From Bacillus alveayuensis (GTDB taxonomy: Bacteria; Bacillota; Bacilli; Bacillales; Aeribacillaceae): 64,000 nt of DNA. Shown one piece after another: positions 8,653 through 17,265 of the stretch. Under the pieces are notes generated by a model that saw only the letters and a program-made list of their open reading frames with translations, was not told the origin of the DNA and ran no database searches. The stretch is taken from positions 124,001 through 188,000 of the forward strand of contig JAUSTR010000003.1 of NCBI GenBank assembly GCA_030812955.1. Reading direction: 5' to 3'. The translations under genes and the position numbers were made by a program. Each line of letters opens with the position of its first letter. Position 1 is the first letter of the stretch.

Positions 8653-9084
8653 CTACCTTTCGTGATTCAGCTTTTTGACATAAAAGATTTCCCTCTCAAT
8701 TTGATTAATATGATCTAAATAACCTGATTGAATAAAACCGAGCTTGTTTAATAACGATTTCATTGCTTCGTTCGACTCATTTGTAGAAACAAAAAGCTTT
8801 TCCGTGACACAATGTTTCATCACTTCATTTATTAATTGACTAGCAATCCCTTTTCTTCGATATGCCGTGTCGACATATAAAAGCTTAATAAACCAATTGT
8901 CAAAAAATGAGCGAGAAAAAGTAATATATCCAACAATTTTGTCGGCTTCTGTTGCTACGAAGCAATCTCCTTTTTGGATTGCCTTATACAAGCTATCTTT
9001 CCGTGAATTTCCCTTTTTCATCCATTCATTTAGAATGGATATTTCGTATAACTGCTGCAAACTAGCTAATTTAATTTCAATCAT
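8653..9084 (-). CDS. GNAT-family N-acetyltransferase
   Basis: A 143-residue cytoplasmic enzyme. Motif A is visible as LLYVDTAYRRKGIASQLINEV (R..G.A acetyl-CoA phosphate loop), preceded by GDCFVATEADKIVGYITF and followed by LFVSTNESNEAMKSLLNKLGFIQSG. Transfers an acetyl group from acetyl-CoA to an unknown amine. The ATG at 9084 has AAGGTAAGGA upstream. Stands alone between a shared terminator and an AT-rich gap. Confidence 0.85.
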   Translation of the reverse strand: MIEIKLASLQQLYEISILNEWMKKGNSRKDSLYKAIQKGDCFVATEADKIVGYITFSRSFFDNWFIKLLYVDTAYRRKGIASQLINEVMKHCVTEKLFVSTNESNEAMKSLLNKLGFIQSGYLDHINQIEREIFYVKKLNHER

Positions 9085-9136
9085 TTTCCTTACCTCGTAA
9101 GCGTTTCTATAAATTTATAAACTGTTTATAATTATA

Positions 9137-9289
9137 TTAAAAATTATGAAAATGTAAAATATGTTTATAATATTCCCCAATCATTCTATAATTCTTTTCT
9201 CCATGATCTTCCGTATATACAGCATTTATGGATGTTGGATAAATACCGATTGCCCTTGCATTGATAAATACGGCAGGATTTTTAAGCAT
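9137..9289 (-). pseudogene. Short ORF or gene remnant (50 codons), unrecognised
   Basis: The gap between the acetyltransferase and the nuclease holds a frame reading MLKNPAVFINARAIGIYPTS, then INAVYTEDHGEKNYRMIGEY. The residue composition looks protein-like (few rare residues, GEKNYRMIGEYYKHIL), but there is no ribosome site and TGA precedes the ATG by four codons. It is most likely a fragment of a lost gene. No family recognised. The rest of 9100-9376 shows nothing else. Confidence 0.3.
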
Positions 9290-9376
9290 TAGTGAGATTC
9301 ATTTCATTCAGAAAACACTACCATTGAACATTGTGTAAATCCTATATTCGCTACTAAATTAGATGAAAATCTTTTA

Positions 9377-10138
9377 TTATTGCTTAGGAGGACGAAAGCC
9401 GGCTTTCACAGCCTCCTCTTCCGTACAAAACATCACTTCTGCCTTTGTCTCTTCATACCAAGGCGATTCCGGGGTATGATAAATTTTTTCGGAGCCAATA
9501 TTTCCTTTTATTAGGCAGTCGTTTTCAGATTTGCTCGTTTTCGAATTTGATTCCATTACGTCAGGATGAAAACCATCTTCTTGTACATAATTTTCAATTT
9601 CCCAAATCCCAATTCCTTGTTGTTGTGCCTTTTTTTGAATAGCAGTAAATTGATCAACATAGCGAGTGTTCGGCGGATAAACGTAAGCTACCCTTGCTAA
9701 CCCTTTTTTTAACAATTCCTCTTGAATCATTTTACCATCGACATATACATAAGCTAATAATCGTCCGTATTTATCTTGTTTAGGGCCGATGTCAAATTCT
9801 AGTTCAATCTTACGAGCATTTTCTACTAAACTACGAGTAAATTCTTTAGCTTCTTTTCCAAATGGTTGTTCACCCAAACGAGGATGTGAAGTTTCTGGAC
9901 AATCGACCAGTAAAAATCTTACATTTGTTTGCTTGCCGTTATAAATGACAGAAATCGTATCACCGTCAATTATGTGTGCTAATTCAACTTCAATTCTTTT
10001 ATTCTCTATATTTTCTCCATTCATTTGTTCATGATCTGTGTTTACACCCTCATCAGGGGTTATATTGGCGCATCCTGAAATATTTAAAGCTAAGATAAAT
10101 ATCAATAAGTGAATTAAAAATTTAATCAACGTATTCAC
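9377..10138 (-). CDS. Thermonuclease-family (SNase) lipoprotein
   Basis: A 253-residue secreted, lipid-anchored nuclease. A signal peptide ends in the lipobox LNISGC (Cys near residue 23). The SNase fold follows from residue 50: HIIDGDTI (metal-binding Asp), VRFLLVDCPETSHP, QPFGKEAKEF, then DKYGRLLAYVYVDGKMIQEE and LLKKGLARVAYVYPP, matching staphylococcal nuclease and B. subtilis YncB/YokF. The C-terminal 45 residues (CLIKGNIGSEKIYHTPESPW...CTEEEAVKAGFRPPK) form a second small domain with two Cys, often found appended to these nucleases. Probably degrades extracellular DNA for nutrient recovery. Starts at a GTG with AGGAGTG upstream. Confidence 0.88.
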   Translation of the reverse strand: MNTLIKFLIHLLIFILALNISGCANITPDEGVNTDHEQMNGENIENKRIEVELAHIIDGDTISVIYNGKQTNVRFLLVDCPETSHPRLGEQPFGKEAKEFTRSLVENARKIELEFDIGPKQDKYGRLLAYVYVDGKMIQEELLKKGLARVAYVYPPNTRYVDQFTAIQKKAQQQGIGIWEIENYVQEDGFHPDVMESNSKTSKSENDCLIKGNIGSEKIYHTPESPWYEETKAEVMFCTEEEAVKAGFRPPKQ

Positions 10139-10357
10139 TCCTGTAGTTGTTCTTCGATTTCATGGTTCAGCCAATAAATATTTCACCCATTTTGTATCTC
10201 ATTCTATCATACAGACCGGGCTAAATCATACGATCAAAAAAGTTATCAGCATAGTGATTGCATTACAATCAGAAAAACCTTCTTTGTGAACAAAAAATTT
10301 CTTTTGTATAATATAGAAATAAGTTTATTTAAGTGATCATATTAAGGAGTGTTATAG

Positions 10358-10561
10358 GTGGCGGTTTTTTTAAAAAAGCATTTAGTCTTAATCCTATGTA
10401 TACTAGCATTTGCATCACCTATTATCGGAAATTTATTAATTGATGTTTATTATTATAGTTCATTAGTGGGCTGGATCGTCGGATTTATTTTCATTATCTC
10501 ATCTTATATTATTGTATCGAAACGACCAGATGAGCCAGATGGTGATGAAAACATGACTTAA
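10358..10561 (+). CDS. Small membrane protein, two predicted helices
   Basis: A 67-residue product. Two hydrophobic segments (VLILCILAFASPIIGNLLI and LVGWIVGFIFIISSYIIV) are followed by an acidic tail ending in PDEPDGDENMT. Starts at a GTG with AAGGAG 9 bases upstream. No family recognised. Convergent with the metal ATPase gene, with a GC-rich hairpin between them. Confidence 0.6.
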   Translation: MAVFLKKHLVLILCILAFASPIIGNLLIDVYYYSSLVGWIVGFIFIISSYIIVSKRPDEPDGDENMT

Positions 10562-10586
10562 CAATTCAAATGGTATCATTATTACA

Positions 10587-10616
10587 CGAAAAACGCCGCC
10601 TGTTAATGGCGGCAGT
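10587..10616. terminator. Terminator between small membrane gene and pfeT
   Basis: GCCGCC and GGCGGC pair across a 7-base loop. On the minus strand the stem is followed by GTTTTTCG, so it best serves the ATPase gene. Confidence 0.7.
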
Positions 10617-10626
10617 TTAATTAATA

Positions 10627-12543
10627 TTATGCTTTTAACAACCTTAGACCGTTTAAAATGACTAAAATGGTACTTCCTTCATGTCCAATAACTCCAAACG
10701 GCAAGTCAATGATTTGTAGGAAGTTTGAACAAATAAGAATGGCAATGACACTTAACGAAAAGACAATATTTTGCTTTATGATGCGATTCATTTTTTTGGA
10801 TAAATGGATTGCTTTTATCACTTTTGTCATATCATTTTTCATCAGCACAATTTCAGCTGTTTCTAAAGCTGCATCAGTTCCTTCCCCCATGGCAATGCCG
10901 ACATTGGCTGTCGCAAGAGCAGGAGCATCATTAATTCCATCACCGATCATCGCAACGATGCCAAACTTATTTTTTAGTTCTTTAATGTGCTTGACTTTAT
11001 CTTCTGGTAAGCATTCACTATAAAACTCTTGGATGCCAGCTTCTTGCGCAATGGCCTTAGCTGTCGCATGACTATCACCTGTTAACATGACAGTATGAAT
11101 GCCTTCTTTTTGCAACTCTTTTATCGCCTGTACGATATCTTCTCGCAGAACATCTTTTAATGCGAAAATAGCTGCGATCCCATTTGAATCACGCACATAT
11201 ACGACCGTTTTCCCTTCCTCGGCGAGTGTGGTTGAAATATTTTGTTGAAATGAAAGGGCCTCTTCTTTTCCGACAAAATCGGCTTTACCAATTTTCCATG
11301 TTTCTTCATTCCAAATAGCGGAAACTCCAAATCCAGATTGTTCTTTAATATTCATCCACTGATTTGGTACATCTTCAATTTTGCTTTCAATATATTGAAC
11401 AATCGCTTTAGCTAGTGGATGATTCGATTGTTTTTCAATGGCATAGACAGCTTTCAATAGTTCCCTTTCATCGATTCCATCACGAATCACGAGATCGGTC
11501 ACTTTCGGTTCTCCTTTTGTTAACGTTCCTGTTTTATCAAAAGCGATTACGTTCACTTTACTTAATCGTTCGAGATGAACACCGCCTTTAAAAAGAAGTC
11601 CATTTCTTGCTCCATTGGAAATCGCCGAAAGTGTTGCTGGCATTATCGAAGCAACGAGGGCACAAGGTGACGCTACAACCATAAAGACCATGGCTCGATA
11701 AAACGTTTCACTAAAGCTCCAGCCGAGCAAAAAATGAGGCAAAAACAGTAACAATAGTACAGTTATGATAACTCCATTCACATAAGCCCCTTCAAATTTT
11801 TCAATAAATTGCTGGGATGGAGATTTTTCTGATTGAGCGGTTTGAACGAGCATCAATATTTTATGAAACAGTGATTCATTATTTTCTTTTGAAACTTTCA
11901 AAGTTATGGAACCATTTAAATTGACTGTTCCGGCAAAAACTTCATCGTTAGCTTTTTTCTCTACAGGGATGGATTCACCTGTAATCGCTGACTCATCAAT
12001 AGCTGTTTTCCCATCTACAACGATCCCATCCGCTGGGATTCGCTCACCAGGCTTAACAATAATCAAATCATTGACCGATAGCTCGGAAACATGAACGACT
12101 TTTTCCTGTCCATTTACATAAAGCGTTGCCTTTTCGGGTTGAATATCCATTAAAGCCGACAGTTCTCGTTTACTTTTGTTTGTCGTATACGTCTCTAAAG
12201 CACCACTTAAGGCAAAAATGAAAATTAATATTGCACCTTCAGCCCAATGACCGATTATTGCTGAACCGATGGCTGCAAATACCATTAATAGCTCCACATT
12301 TAACTTTTTTTCTTCAATTGTTTCTTCAATACCTTCCTTCGCTTTTGCAAAACCGCCAATGATAAAAGCACTTATATATAAAATGATGGAGGCCGTATTC
12401 ATACCATCCATACTTAATATCCAAGCAATGAAAATAAGAAAACCGGAAACGATCGCTGCTATTAATTCTCCATGCTCTTTTAAAAAGCCTACGGTTGTTT
12501 CTTTCTTCGCTTCTTCAATTTTCATTTTAATATTTGCTTCCAT
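10627..12543 (-). CDS. pfeT: P1B-4-type metal-exporting ATPase (PfeT/ZosA-like)
   Basis: A 638-residue membrane pump. Visible are the actuator motif TGES, the metal-site membrane motif SPCAL, the phosphorylation site DKTGT, the nucleotide-domain SNHPLAKAI and the hinge MIGDGINDAPAL. There is no N-terminal heavy-metal-binding domain, and SPC instead of CPC marks the P1B-4 group. B. subtilis PfeT (formerly ZosA) is of this length and exports ferrous iron. The ATG at 12543 is chosen (GGGAG 9 bases upstream) over an open frame 40 codons further up that overlaps a hairpin. A near-perfect Per box lies upstream at 12712. Metal specificity is inferred from the subgroup, not seen. Confidence 0.85.
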   Translation of the reverse strand: MEANIKMKIEEAKKETTVGFLKEHGELIAAIVSGFLIFIAWILSMDGMNTASIILYISAFIIGGFAKAKEGIEETIEEKKLNVELLMVFAAIGSAIIGHWAEGAILIFIFALSGALETYTTNKSKRELSALMDIQPEKATLYVNGQEKVVHVSELSVNDLIIVKPGERIPADGIVVDGKTAIDESAITGESIPVEKKANDEVFAGTVNLNGSITLKVSKENNESLFHKILMLVQTAQSEKSPSQQFIEKFEGAYVNGVIITVLLLLFLPHFLLGWSFSETFYRAMVFMVVASPCALVASIMPATLSAISNGARNGLLFKGGVHLERLSKVNVIAFDKTGTLTKGEPKVTDLVIRDGIDERELLKAVYAIEKQSNHPLAKAIVQYIESKIEDVPNQWMNIKEQSGFGVSAIWNEETWKIGKADFVGKEEALSFQQNISTTLAEEGKTVVYVRDSNGIAAIFALKDVLREDIVQAIKELQKEGIHTVMLTGDSHATAKAIAQEAGIQEFYSECLPEDKVKHIKELKNKFGIVAMIGDGINDAPALATANVGIAMGEGTDAALETAEIVLMKNDMTKVIKAIHLSKKMNRIIKQNIVFSLSVIAILICSNFLQIIDLPFGVIGHEGSTILVILNGLRLLKA

Positions 12544-12591
12544 TCTCTCACAGCTCCCTCTTTGAGAATTAAAATCATCTTCAAACCCCTT

Positions 12592-12630
12592 AAAAAACTC
12601 AAAAGCTGCCAATGTAGGCAGCAAAAATAG
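12592..12630 (-). terminator. Terminator-like hairpin in the pfeT leader
   Basis: Minus-strand GCTGCC-TACATT-GGCAGC is followed by TTTTGAGTTTTTT. It lies between the Per box and the pfeT start, about 50 bases before the start codon. It either ends transcripts from ykvU or attenuates pfeT. Confidence 0.55.
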
Positions 12631-12711
12631 TGTGATCATAAAACGGATCCATATCACTTTCACTTTATCTATTTACATTATACATGAAATAAACCATTTT
12701 TCAAATAATAA

Positions 12712-12726
12712 TTATAATAATTTTAA
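12712..12726 (-). promoter_or_regulatory. PerR box upstream of pfeT
   Basis: TTATAATAATTTTAA matches the Per box TTATAATNATTATAA at 14 of 15 positions (N counted). PerR is an iron- or manganese-loaded repressor that responds to peroxide and is known to control pfeT in B. subtilis. The surrounding region is very AT-rich, which lowers the weight of the match. Confidence 0.6.
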
Positions 12727-12836
12727 AATAATATTAGTTATTAATAATGATTTTCATCTTCAGCATCATTTTCTCATTTATTAGAATCTTTTTTATCATA
12801 AGCTTCTCTTCTTAACATCAAATAACATTTCATTAA

Positions 12837-14162
12837 TCAAACGATTTTCTTTTCCATTTGAAAAAAATAATTTAAACCAATTTTTTTACAGATTGTTGTA
12901 TAATGCATAAAAAATTGGAGCACGCCTCCTGTATTCAAGCCGACAATAACCCCTGCCATTTTCCATTCATGCATTGACCCTAACAAAAGAATGATCGTAA
13001 AAGCGACCGTATGTGACCAAACTGTATGAAAAAGAGCATCTTTCACTAAATTTAAGCCGATTAAATACGCTTGTAATGGAATGATTAAAAAATGGAAGAA
13101 AAAATATGGCCACAATAGCTTTAAATAATATGTTGCTGCCCCCACTTGAAAAAAAAGCTTTGTTAAAGCATCTCCGAATGTAAAAATGATGCAGACAGCT
13201 GGAATACCATATAAAAACGTCAAAAACATGGTTTGCTGTAGAAGCTTTTTGAGCATGAGCTGATCACGCTTTGAAAATGCTTCAGATACGGTCGGAATTA
13301 ACACGATGAGCATGGAATGGGCAATAAAGGCTGGAAAAAAACCGATCGTCATCGCAACACCTGACAATAGACCGAACTGTTCTGTTGCAGCTCTTTCAGT
13401 TAACCCTGATTGAACGAGTGCATATTTAATCAAAAATGGTTGAATGGCATGGATGAAAGAATGAAAAAGCCGCATAGTGGTAGTCGGAACCGAAACTTGA
13501 AAAAGATGCTTGCGAATCTTTTTTATATCTGTCACTTGTTCAGATATACGAATTAATTCCCCTGTTTGCAGCATATAGGCGCTTAATAAATAAATGACAA
13601 CAATTGCTTCACTACCAATAAAAGCGCTTAAAGCAGCTAATAAAGACGTATCTTGGTGAAAATCAAACATTTGAAATAAAACAATTAGAAGACCAAGTTG
13701 AATCATTTTACGAAATCCATTCGCAAAAGCAATTTTCCCCATTTGATGGTTGCCCATAAAAAATCCTCTTGCGATGGAAGAAAAGGACACCATCGGAATG
13801 AGAAGGATAAAGAGCCATTTTATCGCAGGATGGTATTCTTTAAATATTGGGATAAGCGGGAAAAATAAAAACGTGATCAAAGTCAACATTAAGGAAATCC
13901 AAAACGTAAGGCTTAATGCATATTTGAGCATTGGCCAATGAAACTGTTTCTCATGTTCGGCAATATATTTGGAAATTGAAATCGGCAGCTCGAAGCTTGC
14001 CAGAACGACAATAAAAAACATGACAGGTAATATCGACATATAATGGCCCATACCAATTTCGCCAAGCTCACGAGCTAATACCATATTAATGACAAACTCA
14101 AAGCATTCTCCAATAAAAGCAGCCAAAACTAAAAATAACGTACCTGTTAGAAATGTTTTCAT
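12837..14162 (-). CDS. ykvU: Polysaccharide/lipid flippase-like membrane protein (YkvU, SpoVB-like)
   Basis: A membrane protein of 441 residues with about 12 to 14 hydrophobic segments, of the MOP/MviN-Wzx-SpoVB type. The N-terminus TGTLFLVLAAFIGECFEFVI and the following VLARELGEIGMGHYMSILP are characteristic of SpoVB relatives, which move lipid-linked precursors across the membrane; the B. subtilis paralog YkvU is forespore/mother-cell associated. The ATG at 14162 fits GAGGGAG best; an ATG three bases earlier is also possible. Its neighbour pfeT matches B. subtilis order, but stoA, expected between them, is missing. Confidence 0.72.
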   Translation of the reverse strand: MKTFLTGTLFLVLAAFIGECFEFVINMVLARELGEIGMGHYMSILPVMFFIVVLASFELPISISKYIAEHEKQFHWPMLKYALSLTFWISLMLTLITFLFFPLIPIFKEYHPAIKWLFILLIPMVSFSSIARGFFMGNHQMGKIAFANGFRKMIQLGLLIVLFQMFDFHQDTSLLAALSAFIGSEAIVVIYLLSAYMLQTGELIRISEQVTDIKKIRKHLFQVSVPTTTMRLFHSFIHAIQPFLIKYALVQSGLTERAATEQFGLLSGVAMTIGFFPAFIAHSMLIVLIPTVSEAFSKRDQLMLKKLLQQTMFLTFLYGIPAVCIIFTFGDALTKLFFQVGAATYYLKLLWPYFFFHFLIIPLQAYLIGLNLVKDALFHTVWSHTVAFTIILLLGSMHEWKMAGVIVGLNTGGVLQFFMHYTTICKKIGLNYFFQMEKKIV

Positions 14163-14432
14163 CATCTTCTCCCTCTTCTTCTCTCTCTTTATCCATATGA
14201 GACAAGATGTAAAACATGACAATATATTTGTTTTGCCGAACGCTTCTAAAAACGTCTTGTCCCGAAAGGTCAGTCATTTTTCTTCAAAAATTTCTTTTAG
14301 GAAATAAAGGCGAAGGAATTAAACAAAATAATAACGTTTCATTCATGGGGAAATCATCTTTTTTCGGTCACAGACTTTTTCTTACTATCGTTAATCTAGT
14401 TCGCAAGCTGCAGAACTATTTTATATGGTAAA

Positions 14433-14464
14433 GGTACCGCGGAATATAAAAGAGCGCGCTCTTT
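14433..14464 (+). promoter_or_regulatory. GC-rich palindrome before the sigma-factor gene
   Basis: AAAGAGCGCGCTCTTT (14449-14464) is a perfect 16-base palindrome, directly before the ribosome site (AAAGGG) of the sigma gene. It is preceded by GGTACCGCGG (14433-14442), which resembles the 3' end of a T-box. The palindrome could be an operator or a hairpin that controls translation. No T-box stem I was found. Confidence 0.4.
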
Positions 14465-14476
14465 GAAAGGGCGTAA

Positions 14477-14989
14477 ATGATGGGGGAACAGGAAAAATCC
14501 TTTCCAGACTTGCTGCAACATTATAACGGTATGATTTTTCATCTGATCAAAAAATTAAATATTGAGGATCCAGAACAGGAGTTTTATCACCAAGCAGTCA
14601 TTGCACTATGGAAAGCGAAAAGGAGCTTTAATCCGCAAAAAGGTTCCTTTTCCACGTATGCATACGCTTATATGAAAGGTGCATTACTGAACGAACTATC
14701 GAGGAGAAGCCATTTTTACGATCGTCATTCATTGCGTGAAGAGTGGTTTTGTAATGATGAAACGAGCGGATTCATCCATGAAACGGAGAGGCACATTTGG
14801 ATTGAGCAAATATCAAAATCACTAACACGAAATCAATCTATCTGGTTGAAGAAATATTGTTTGGAAGGGAAAGATTCGACACAAATTGCAAAAGAATTAG
14901 GAGTCAGCGTGTCATTAGTGAAAAGCTGGAGAAGAGGAGCCATTTCTAAATTAAAAAAATGTCTCCGAAAAGAGTTTTTGCAAAAATAA
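14477..14989 (+). CDS. Sigma-70-family RNA polymerase sigma factor (short)
   Basis: A 170-residue protein with region 2 (ALWKAKRSFNPQKGSFSTYA, then YAYMKGALLNELSRR, residues 45-80) and a C-terminal region 4 helix-turn-helix (STQIAKELGVSVSLVKSWRRGAISKL, residues 132-160). Region 3 is absent, so it is ECF-sized. The SFSTYAYAYMKGAL pattern is like small Bacillus and phage-type sigma factors; B. subtilis SigO could be a relative but I cannot confirm it. No anti-sigma gene is adjacent: the divergent gene is ykvU and the convergent one a 64-residue hypothetical. An ATG at 14477 or 14480 may be used. Confidence 0.78.
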   Translation: MMGEQEKSFPDLLQHYNGMIFHLIKKLNIEDPEQEFYHQAVIALWKAKRSFNPQKGSFSTYAYAYMKGALLNELSRRSHFYDRHSLREEWFCNDETSGFIHETERHIWIEQISKSLTRNQSIWLKKYCLEGKDSTQIAKELGVSVSLVKSWRRGAISKLKKCLRKEFLQK

Positions 14990-15014
14990 AGAAAGCTGGC
15001 TTTTGCCAGCCTTA
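14990..15014. terminator. Hairpin between sigma gene and the convergent small gene
   Basis: GCTGGC-TTTT-GCCAGC lies directly after the sigma stop and overlaps the end of the convergent gene. On the minus strand TTTCTTTATTTTTG follows it. Confidence 0.6.
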
Positions 15015-15206
15015 ACTTCTAGGATCTTGTAAATATTGATAAATCACATTGCCGCCCCGCTGGGCAATTCCACGAAAATGCTTAAAATCTGGTCTTGAAA
15101 CAAGTACTTTACGAAAAATCATAAACTGCTCTTTCGTAACTAAATACTCATTTAGCTCACCATCTTTCAATTTATCTAATATATCATTCGCTAGCTTTTC
15201 GTCCAT
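15012..15206 (-). CDS. Conserved-looking hypothetical protein (64 residues)
   Basis: Starts MDEKLANDILDKLKDGELNE and ends FRGIAQRGGNVIYQYLQDPRS; a soluble, helical product with a charged N-terminus. The ATG at 15206 has AAGGGGG about 10 bases upstream; a TTG seven codons earlier lies on the ribosome site itself. Not recognised. Divergent from ykvS by 110 bases. Confidence 0.6.
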   Translation of the reverse strand: MDEKLANDILDKLKDGELNEYLVTKEQFMIFRKVLVSRPDFKHFRGIAQRGGNVIYQYLQDPRS

Positions 15207-15316
15207 TGAAATTTCCCCCTTTTTCAATAGTAATTTGGCAAAAAATGTTCGAAACCCTTTACAAGCTTTCAGAAATCATGCAAAATAATTATAAATTTAA
15301 TTAAAGGAGAGAAAAA

Positions 15317-15502
15317 ATGAATATTGCTCAAGTTGGGAATATCATTGAATTTAAAAATGGTCTCCAAGGTGTTGTGGAAAAAGTAAATGAAAACTCTGTC
15401 ATTGTTGACTTAACGTACATGGAAAACTTTCGCGAGCTAGACTTAGAACATAAAACGGTTGTTAATCATAAAAATTATAAGATCATCAGCAACAGTCGCT
15501 AA
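15317..15502 (+). CDS. ykvS: YkvS-like DUF2187 family protein
   Basis: A 61-residue soluble protein reading MNIAQVGNIIEFKNGLQGVV and EKVNENSVIVDLTYMENF, then LDLEHKTVVNHKNYKII. This is the DUF2187/YkvS pattern, a small beta-barrel resembling KOW/SH3-like folds. Function unknown. AAAGGAGAG lies 6 bases before the ATG. Its position near the que genes and ykvU matches the ykv region of B. subtilis. Confidence 0.8.
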   Translation: MNIAQVGNIIEFKNGLQGVVEKVNENSVIVDLTYMENFRELDLEHKTVVNHKNYKIISNSR

Positions 15503-15510
15503 CTAACATA

Positions 15511-15548
15511 TGGGAACGGAGAATGCTCAACCTCCGTTCCCATTTTTT
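15511..15548 (+). terminator. Terminator after ykvS
   Basis: GGGAACGGAG and CTCCGTTCCC (with slight offset) form a 10-bp stem followed by ATTTTTTCG. Confidence 0.85.
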
Positions 15549-15578
15549 CGACATTCATCTTGTGTTTTTTTTCATCGT

Positions 15579-16076
15579 TTAGCGATTATCAATTTTTTCA
15601 GGATATAAGTCGTGATTCATTAAACGGTATTCAGCCATTTTTTCGTATTTCGTTCCCGGTCGGCCATAGTTGACATATGGATCAATTGAAATTCCACCGC
15701 GTGGAGTAAATTTCCCCCACACTTCAATATAGCGTGGTTCCATTAATTCAATTAAATCATTCATAATAATATTGATGCAATCTTCGTGAAAGTCACCATG
15801 ATTTCGAAAACTAAACAAATATAGTTTTAATGATTTACTTTCGACCATCTTCTTATCTGGTATATAGCTAATGTAAATGGTTGCAAAATCAGGCTGTCCT
15901 GTTTTTGGACATAAAGAAGTGAATTCAGGACAATTAAATTTCACGAAATAATCACGATTTGGGTGTTTATTTTCAAATGTTTCAAGAACTTCAGGAGAAT
16001 ACTCGAACACGTACTTTGTCCCTTGATTGCCTAATAACGTCACTCCTTGTAATTCTTCCTCTTTTCTTCCAGCCAT
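15579..16076 (-). CDS. queF: NADPH-dependent 7-cyano-7-deazaguanine reductase
   Basis: Cytoplasmic enzyme of queuosine synthesis that reduces preQ0 to preQ1 with NADPH. The 165 residues are the short, single-domain QueF type. The nucleophile is Cys56 in [15 protein letters not shown] with Asp63 just after it; the signature [20 protein letters not shown] binds substrate and cofactor. Last gene of queC-queD-queE-queF, 17 bases after queE. Its expression follows the preQ1 riboswitch at 18058. Confidence 0.96.
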   Translation of the reverse strand: MAGRKEEELQGVTLLGNQGTKYVFEYSPEVLETFENKHPNRDYFVKFNCPEFTSLCPKTGQPDFATIYISYIPDKKMVESKSLKLYLFSFRNHGDFHEDCINIIMNDLIELMEPRYIEVWGKFTPRGGISIDPYVNYGRPGTKYEKMAEYRLMNHDLYPEKIDNR

Positions 16077-16093
16077 CTGTATAACTCCTTTCC

Positions 16094-16831
16094 TTACACA
16101 CCGCGTTTATTTCCCCAAACAAGTGTATGAAGCTGTGGGAGCACGCGAATATCTTTCAAAACTTCATCATGCATAACCATATTGATCAACCAATTATACC
16201 GCTTTAAAAGTTGTTGAGCTAAAACGGCATCATTTTGTTCCGTAATCAAAGGATTGCCAACTTGCAAGTAAAATGGGATTTGCGAATATTTTTGATAAAT
16301 CTTTTTCGCATAGTGAAAATCCTGCTCATCAAAAATGACGATTTTCAAATTCACATGTTTTAAGCGATTATGCTCTTCTAAGTTCTTCAAAATATCATCC
16401 AAAAACTCTAAATCTTGTTTCATGTTCGAGCTAGGCGGCTTGGGGGAAATGGTTAAATCGTCTACCTCTAAAAACCATGGTTGATAACGACTTCCTTGTG
16501 TTTCAATCCCTACTAAAATGTTATGGTTATGAAGAAAATGAATTAATTCGCCGATTTGTGGGAACAGTGCCGGATTTCCACCTGAAATCGTTACATGTGA
16601 AAACGTATTTCCGCCAATCTGTTTTAGTTCACACCAAATTTCTTCAGCGGACATTAAGCGGATATCTTTTTTGCTGCTTCCGTCCCACGTAAAAGCTGAA
16701 TCACACCAAGAACAGGAAAAATCACAGCCTGCTGTTCGTACAAACATCGTTTTGCGTCCGATCAACATCCCTTCCCCTTGTATAGTCGGTCCGAATATTT
16801 CAATGACAGGTATGAGACGCTTTGTTACCAT
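16094..16831 (-). CDS. queE: 7-carboxy-7-deazaguanine synthase (radical SAM)
   Basis: Radical SAM enzyme that contracts 6-carboxytetrahydropterin to 7-carboxy-7-deazaguanine. The [4Fe-4S] cysteines are Cys36, Cys40 and Cys43 in CDFSCSWC (C-x3-C-x2-C), preceded by the QueE pattern [14 protein letters not shown]. Length 245 is normal. The start overlaps the queD stop by 7 bases and uses a GGAG site inside queD, so the genes are translationally coupled. Confidence 0.95.
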   Translation of the reverse strand: MVTKRLIPVIEIFGPTIQGEGMLIGRKTMFVRTAGCDFSCSWCDSAFTWDGSSKKDIRLMSAEEIWCELKQIGGNTFSHVTISGGNPALFPQIGELIHFLHNHNILVGIETQGSRYQPWFLEVDDLTISPKPPSSNMKQDLEFLDDILKNLEEHNRLKHVNLKIVIFDEQDFHYAKKIYQKYSQIPFYLQVGNPLITEQNDAVLAQQLLKRYNWLINMVMHDEVLKDIRVLPQLHTLVWGNKRGV

Positions 16832-17265
16832 GATTTTTTCTCCTTTTTTGGACGAAACACAACGTAGCTTGTAGGTGTTTCTCTAACGAACACTTGAACA
16901 CATTTCGGCTTGTTCGGCAATTCGTCTAGCTCTTTTTGGATCATTTCATAAATCGTTTTGGCCACCACTTCCGTTGTCGGAAACTTTTCTTTATTTTGAT
17001 CATCAAACGATGCATGATCATTTAGTAATGTATGATCAAATTTCCCATGGACAATCTTTTTTAACTTTGCAAAATTAACTAAAAACCCCGTTTCATCTAA
17101 TTCATCACCAGCAATCGTTACATTGACAAAATACGTATGACCGTGTACTTGTTGACAAACACCAGCTTTTTCACTCGGAATATAATGTGCTGCCGCAAAT
17201 TGCATATCTTTATTTAATTCGTATTGATAGTCATGTTGGGCTTGTGGGTAAATTTGTTGCAACAT
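16825..17265 (-). CDS. queD: 6-carboxy-5,6,7,8-tetrahydropterin synthase
   Basis: Converts dihydroneopterin triphosphate to 6-carboxytetrahydropterin. The 146-residue product has the zinc histidines His27, His41 and His43 (FAAAHY...HGHTY) and the catalytic Cys37 (GVCQQVHGH). The frame is open 23 codons further upstream inside queC, but the ATG at 17265 overlaps the queC stop codon (TAATG) and gives the family length, so it is chosen. Confidence 0.95.
   Translation of the reverse strand: MLQQIYPQAQHDYQYELNKDMQFAAAHYIPSEKAGVCQQVHGHTYFVNVTIAGDELDETGFLVNFAKLKKIVHGKFDHTLLNDHASFDDQNKEKFPTTEVVAKTIYEMIQKELDELPNKPKCVQVFVRETPTSYVVFRPKKEKKSW

Noticed and set aside
12544..12663. 40-codon N-terminal extension of the metal ATPase.
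   Set aside because: It overlaps a terminator-like hairpin, lacks a ribosome site, and the shorter start gives the family length.
14200..14476. Possible tRNA-sensing T-box leader before the sigma gene (GGTACCGCGG).
   Set aside because: The T-box core should read TGGNACCGCG and be preceded by a stem I with an AGTA loop. Here the first base is A and no stem I was found, so a working T-box is not supported.
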